DNA of 7,270 nt from Chitinophagaceae bacterium (lineage in GTDB: Bacteria > Bacteroidota > Bacteroidia > Chitinophagales > Chitinophagaceae). The stretch covers positions 1 to 7,270 of the forward strand of contig JAACZX010000512.1 in the NCBI GenBank assembly GCA_009996555.1. The letters run 5' to 3'. Under the pieces are notes generated by a model. That model saw only the letters and a program-made list of their open reading frames with translations, ran no database searches and had not been told where the DNA came from. Positions 4,414 through 7,270 of the stretch are shown here, one piece after another. Position 1 is the first letter of the stretch, and every line of letters starts with the position of its first letter. A program made the translations under genes and the position numbers.

Positions 4414-5535
4414 ATGACACAACCACATAAGCCCACAGGAACGCAAACAGCCATTCTGATGTTGGAAGATGGCAATGTATTTTATGGTAAAGCATTTGGT
4501 AAAACAGGTACTACTACCGGCGAAATTTGTTTTAACACCGGTATGACAGGTTACCAGGAAGTATTTACCGATCCCAGTTATACCGGCCAGATTGTTATTA
4601 TGAACAATGTGCACACGGGTAACTATGGTACTTATGAAAAAGATGTTGAAAGCAACAGCGTAAAGATTAAGGGTTTGATTGGCCGTAACCTGGAAGATCG
4701 TTTCTCCCGTTATACAGCCGATAAATCGTTACAGCAATACCTCGAAGAGCAGAACATTGTTTCGATTGAAGATGTGGATACAAGAGCACTTGTAACACAC
4801 GTACGTACAAAAGGTGCAATGAACTGCATTATCTCTTCTGAAATACTGGATGAAGCAAAGCTGAAAGAAGAATTGGCAAAAGTGCCTTCAATGGAAGGAC
4901 TGGAATTAGCAAGTACCGTAAGTACAACGGAAGCATTTAACATGGGTGATGAAAGTTCACCTGTGCGAATTGCAGTGATGGACTTTGGTACAAAGCTCAA
5001 CATCCTGCAGTGTATGGTTGATCGTGGCGCTTATCTGAAAGTGTTTCCTGCAAAAACAAAGATCGAAGAGCTGAAGGCGTTTAACCCTGCCGGTTACTTT
5101 ATTTCAAATGGCCCTGGTGATCCTGCTAGTATGGATTATGCCATTGAAACTGTAAAGGCCATCATTAATGAAAAGAAACCAACTTTCGGTATCTGTCTTG
5201 GCCATCAATTGCTGGCATTGGCAAACGATATAACCACGTTTAAAATGCATCACGGTCATCGTGGATTAAACCACCCTGTGAAAAACCTGGTAACAGGATT
5301 GTGTGAGATCACTACGCAGAACCACGGTTTTGGTGTTGATCCGGAAGCTGTACGTAAAGCAAGTAACGTTGAAATTACACACGTGAATCTGAACGATGAT
5401 TCAATTGAAGGAATTCGTTTGAAAGATCGTCCTGCATTTTCTGTGCAATATCACCCAGAGAGCACGCCTGGTCCGCACGACAGCCGTTACCTCTTCGATG
5501 ATTTCATTAACATGATCAAAGCGAGTTTAAATTAA
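4414..5535 (+). CDS. carA: Carbamoyl-phosphate synthase small (glutaminase) subunit
   Basis: CarA hydrolyses glutamine and passes ammonia through a tunnel to CarB, which makes carbamoyl phosphate for arginine and pyrimidine synthesis in the cytoplasm. The product is 373 residues, the usual size. The N-terminal CarA-specific domain (about 12-150) contains TGMTGYQEVFTDPSYTGQIV (42-61) and VDTRALVTHVRTKGAMNCII (121-140). The class I glutamine amidotransferase domain follows from about 185. Its catalytic triad is complete: Cys261 in FGICLGHQL, and His347 and Glu349 in VQYHPEST. SNGPGDP (231-237) and GHRGLNHPV (281-289) are also typical. I chose the ATG at 4414 over an in-frame TTG at 4402, which would lie in the terminator tail. 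No carB is visible nearby. Confidence 0.97.
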   Translation: MTQPHKPTGTQTAILMLEDGNVFYGKAFGKTGTTTGEICFNTGMTGYQEVFTDPSYTGQIVIMNNVHTGNYGTYEKDVESNSVKIKGLIGRNLEDRFSRYTADKSLQQYLEEQNIVSIEDVDTRALVTHVRTKGAMNCIISSEILDEAKLKEELAKVPSMEGLELASTVSTTEAFNMGDESSPVRIAVMDFGTKLNILQCMVDRGAYLKVFPAKTKIEELKAFNPAGYFISNGPGDPASMDYAIETVKAIINEKKPTFGICLGHQLLALANDITTFKMHHGHRGLNHPVKNLVTGLCEITTQNHGFGVDPEAVRKASNVEITHVNLNDDSIEGIRLKDRPAFSVQYHPESTPGPHDSRYLFDDFINMIKASLN

Positions 5536-5539
5536 TACG

Positions 5540-5568
5540 AAGCCCCGGTTTTACATCGGGGCTTTTTA
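5540..5568 (+). terminator. Intrinsic terminator after carA
   Basis: AAGCCCCG (5540-5547) and CGGGGCTT (5557-5564) form a perfect 8-bp stem, extended by one G-U, around a 7-base loop, followed by TTTTTATTTTA. It begins five bases after the carA stop and ends 15 bases before the aroQ ATG. Confidence 0.88.
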
Positions 5569-5571
5569 TTT

Positions 5572-5579
5572 TATATTTA
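5572..5579 (+). promoter_or_regulatory. Possible -7 element for aroQ
   Basis: TATATTTA matches TAnnTTTG at five of six conserved positions and is in the terminator tail, only four bases before the aroQ ATG. A transcript from it would be leaderless or nearly so. There is no TTG at the expected -33 distance (the stem-loop lies there), so support is weak. Confidence 0.3.
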
Positions 5580-5583
5580 CTTC

Positions 5584-6012
5584 ATGAAGAAGATCGCCAT
5601 CATTAACGGACCAAATTTGAATTTGCTTGGTAAGCGTGAACCGGGTGTGTACGGTAATCAATCATTCGAAGAATACTTTGAAGAACTGAAAGTAAAATTT
5701 CCTGAAGTTGAATTTCATTATTTTCAAAGCAATGTGGAAGGTGAGCTGATCAACGAATTACAACGTGTAGGGTTTTCGTACGATGGTATTATAATGAATC
5801 CGGGTGGGTATACACATACATCAGTTGCTATTGGCGATGCGATAGCTGCTATTACAACACCCGTTGTTGAAGTACATATCTCCAATGTACATGCAAGAGA
5901 AGAGTTTCGTCATCTTTCACATGTGAGTGCAAAAGCAGCAGGCAGTATTATTGGTTTGGGGTTGAAGGGGTATGAATTGGGGGTTAGGTGGGTATTAGAT
6001 AACTCTAAATAG
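5584..6012 (+). CDS. aroQ: Type II 3-dehydroquinate dehydratase
   Basis: The enzyme removes water from 3-dehydroquinate to give 3-dehydroshikimate, the third step of the shikimate pathway, in the cytoplasm; the type II form is a dodecamer of small flavodoxin-like subunits. The product is 142 residues, the normal size. The signature start is IINGPNLNLLGKREPGVYG (6-24), with catalytic Tyr23 and Arg18 of the mobile lid. The substrate-binding NPGGYTHTS (72-80) includes Asn72 and His78. The segment VEVHISNVHAREEFRHLS (95-112) carries catalytic His98, the ISN turn and Arg109. GSIIGLGLKGYELGVRWVL (120-138) forms the end. The start is fixed by the MKKIAIINGPN pattern. It follows carA by 48 bases but is separated by a terminator. 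Its stop is one base from that of the convergent gene. Confidence 0.97.
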   Translation: MKKIAIINGPNLNLLGKREPGVYGNQSFEEYFEELKVKFPEVEFHYFQSNVEGELINELQRVGFSYDGIIMNPGGYTHTSVAIGDAIAAITTPVVEVHISNVHAREEFRHLSHVSAKAAGSIIGLGLKGYELGVRWVLDNSK

Positions 6013-6013
6013 A

Positions 6014-7270
6014 TCACTGCTTCTTTTTATTGTTTAATTCTGACATTCGGATTGTTTCCTTTTTTTCCGGAACAACAAATGTGCTGCTGTCTTTCAATAA
6101 AGGTAATTCTGCGTGAAAATACTTGTTTAATACAAACCTGAATGTGTTAACGGGTGATGCCGATTTGTATAAACAGGAATAGTCGCCGTCAGGAAAATAA
6201 AATGCCGAATAATTATTAAAAGTGTATCCATTTATTCTGGCTTCCTTGGTTTTAAAACCATGATCTCCTGCAACGATAATGATTGTATTTTTTTTGTTAT
6301 TGGTTTTAATATACATCACAAGGTCCCGGATAACTGCTGTTGCATACCGGAGTTGCTGATAATATCCTTCCAGGTCTTCCTGTTCAGTTCTTACAACAGT
6401 TTTTTCAGGTTTCTTTAGGTTGCCTGTACTGTCGAAAACATAAGGGTCGTGGGGCAGCATAAAATGGCCATATGTGAATGAGGGAGCTTTGATTTTGCTG
6501 CAAGATTTTTTTATGAGCGCTATTGTTGTATCAAATTGTTGTTTTTTATGAATGCATTTCTGAGTTAATAATTTTATTTGCTGCTTGTGAACAAAATCAA
6601 TGTTGATCCTGTTGTAATTCCAGAATATGTCTTTGTAAAAACGACCTGGCAATGTTTTGAAATAATAGTGATGTTTTTTTAGATTATAGAAATAAGGATC
6701 ACCAGGCCATTGTTTATTATCGAATGAAATAGGTTGAAAGCTGTTGATTGTATAGTTTTCCTGTTTTAAGATCCGGAATAAAGAATTGTCTATAAACGAA
6801 GATGAACCCCAGAAATACACTTTTAAATCATCCATAACAGGAGAAATCCACGGCGGCAGATAATCCATGTTTAATGTGGTGGAAAGTGAGTGAATGGTCC
6901 AATTGTAATTAGCTCTTGCGTCAGTTGCCAAATAAAAACCTTGACCGTTTAAAAATGTGTCGAGGTCTGAAATACTTTTACCTGTTGCACGTGCTACACT
7001 CTTTGATGATGCCATTGCGTCAAATACAAGAAAGTAGATGTCAGGCTTTGAAGAATCATTTAATTGTTTCGCTGGCTTGTATTCATTTGCTACATTAAAG
7101 CGGAAGTCAATAAGATTATGAACACTTTTATCTAATTGATAACGCCTGATACTATTTGGTATTTCACTTAAAATAAGAATAGAGAATAATAGGTTAAGAA
7201 ATGAATAAAAACCTGGTGACGGTTGTTTTCTTTTTAGTAGAAAAAAGATACAAGCGAAAAAAACTAATAG
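6014..7270 (-). CDS. Membrane-anchored sulfatase / alkaline-phosphatase-fold hydrolase or transferase (partial)
   Basis: The reading frame stays open from its stop (6014-6016) to the right edge, so 418 residues are visible and the N-terminus is missing. The ATG at 7013-7015 is internal, lying inside the conserved metal-site motif. From the upstream end there are two hydrophobic stretches (about 1-12, and 22-39 with FYSFLNLLFSILIL), then an extracytoplasmic domain. PDIYFLVFDAMASS (76-89) holds a likely metal-binding Asp84 and a candidate Ser nucleophile at 88 or 89. HSLSTTLNMDYLP (127-139), HFMLPHDPYVFD (269-280), VAGDHG (333-338) and SPVNTFRFVLNKYF (372-385) fit the sulfatase-type (PF00884-like) members of the superfamily, a group that also contains phosphoglycerol transferases. 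The substrate cannot be told. The gene is more A/T- and Lys/Asn-rich than its neighbours. There is no terminator between it and aroQ. Confidence 0.85.
   Translation of the reverse strand, partial: LLVFFACIFFLLKRKQPSPGFYSFLNLLFSILILSEIPNSIRRYQLDKSVHNLIDFRFNVANEYKPAKQLNDSSKPDIYFLVFDAMASSKSVARATGKSISDLDTFLNGQGFYLATDARANYNWTIHSLSTTLNMDYLPPWISPVMDDLKVYFWGSSSFIDNSLFRILKQENYTINSFQPISFDNKQWPGDPYFYNLKKHHYYFKTLPGRFYKDIFWNYNRINIDFVHKQQIKLLTQKCIHKKQQFDTTIALIKKSCSKIKAPSFTYGHFMLPHDPYVFDSTGNLKKPEKTVVRTEQEDLEGYYQQLRYATAVIRDLVMYIKTNNKKNTIIIVAGDHGFKTKEARINGYTFNNYSAFYFPDGDYSCLYKSASPVNTFRFVLNKYFHAELPLLKDSSTFVVPEKKETIRMSELNNKKKQ

Noticed and set aside
7013..7015. ATG at 7013-7015 as the start of the minus-strand gene.
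   Set aside because: The frame stays open to the window edge, and the 85 upstream codons encode membrane segments and the PDIYFLVFDA motif that the ATG would cut in two.

Overview
The window looks like a Bacteroidota chromosome, most likely a member of Chitinophagaceae or a near relative. Four things point there. A TAnnTTTG-type promoter element precedes infA. No start codon has a Shine-Dalgarno purine block; leaders are A/T-rich instead. L36 and S4 are of the zinc-free kind. The gene order infA-rpmJ-rpsM-rpsK-rpsD-rpoA-rplQ is the usual one, here followed by carA. The family-level placement is inference.

Layout: positions 1-221 hold the end of an unrecognised gene, closed by an intrinsic terminator (244-295). 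A promoter (293-326) then starts the translation/transcription cluster: infA (341-559), rpmJ (630-746), rpsM (814-1194), rpsK (1361-1765), rpsD (1943-2548), rpoA (2677-3675) and rplQ (3842-4342). A terminator at 4369-4404 ends it. carA (4414-5535) and aroQ (5584-6012) follow on the same strand, separated by another terminator (5540-5568). A membrane-anchored sulfatase/alkaline-phosphatase-fold protein (6014-7270, minus strand) converges on aroQ with one base between the stop codons. It runs off the right edge, so its N-terminus is outside the window.

The infA-rplQ genes make initiation factor IF1, five ribosomal proteins and the RNA polymerase alpha subunit, and are probably co-transcribed. 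carA supplies the glutaminase subunit of carbamoyl-phosphate synthase (arginine and pyrimidine synthesis), and aroQ is a shikimate-pathway dehydratase. Both look like separate short transcription units.

The most unusual signal lies between the genes. The gaps of the ribosomal cluster are 70-180 bases long, wide for such an operon. Five of the six contain degenerate tandem arrays with an exact 7-base period (AGC-type in three gaps, CAATT-type in one, GTAC-type in one), and the sixth has an 8-base period. The conserved core of each family is, or contains, a four-base palindrome (AGCT, AATT, GTAC), so units can pair with one another in many registers. Two arrays fold into long hairpins, of 17 and 28 paired positions, directly after a stop codon. 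This is the part of the window most worth following up.
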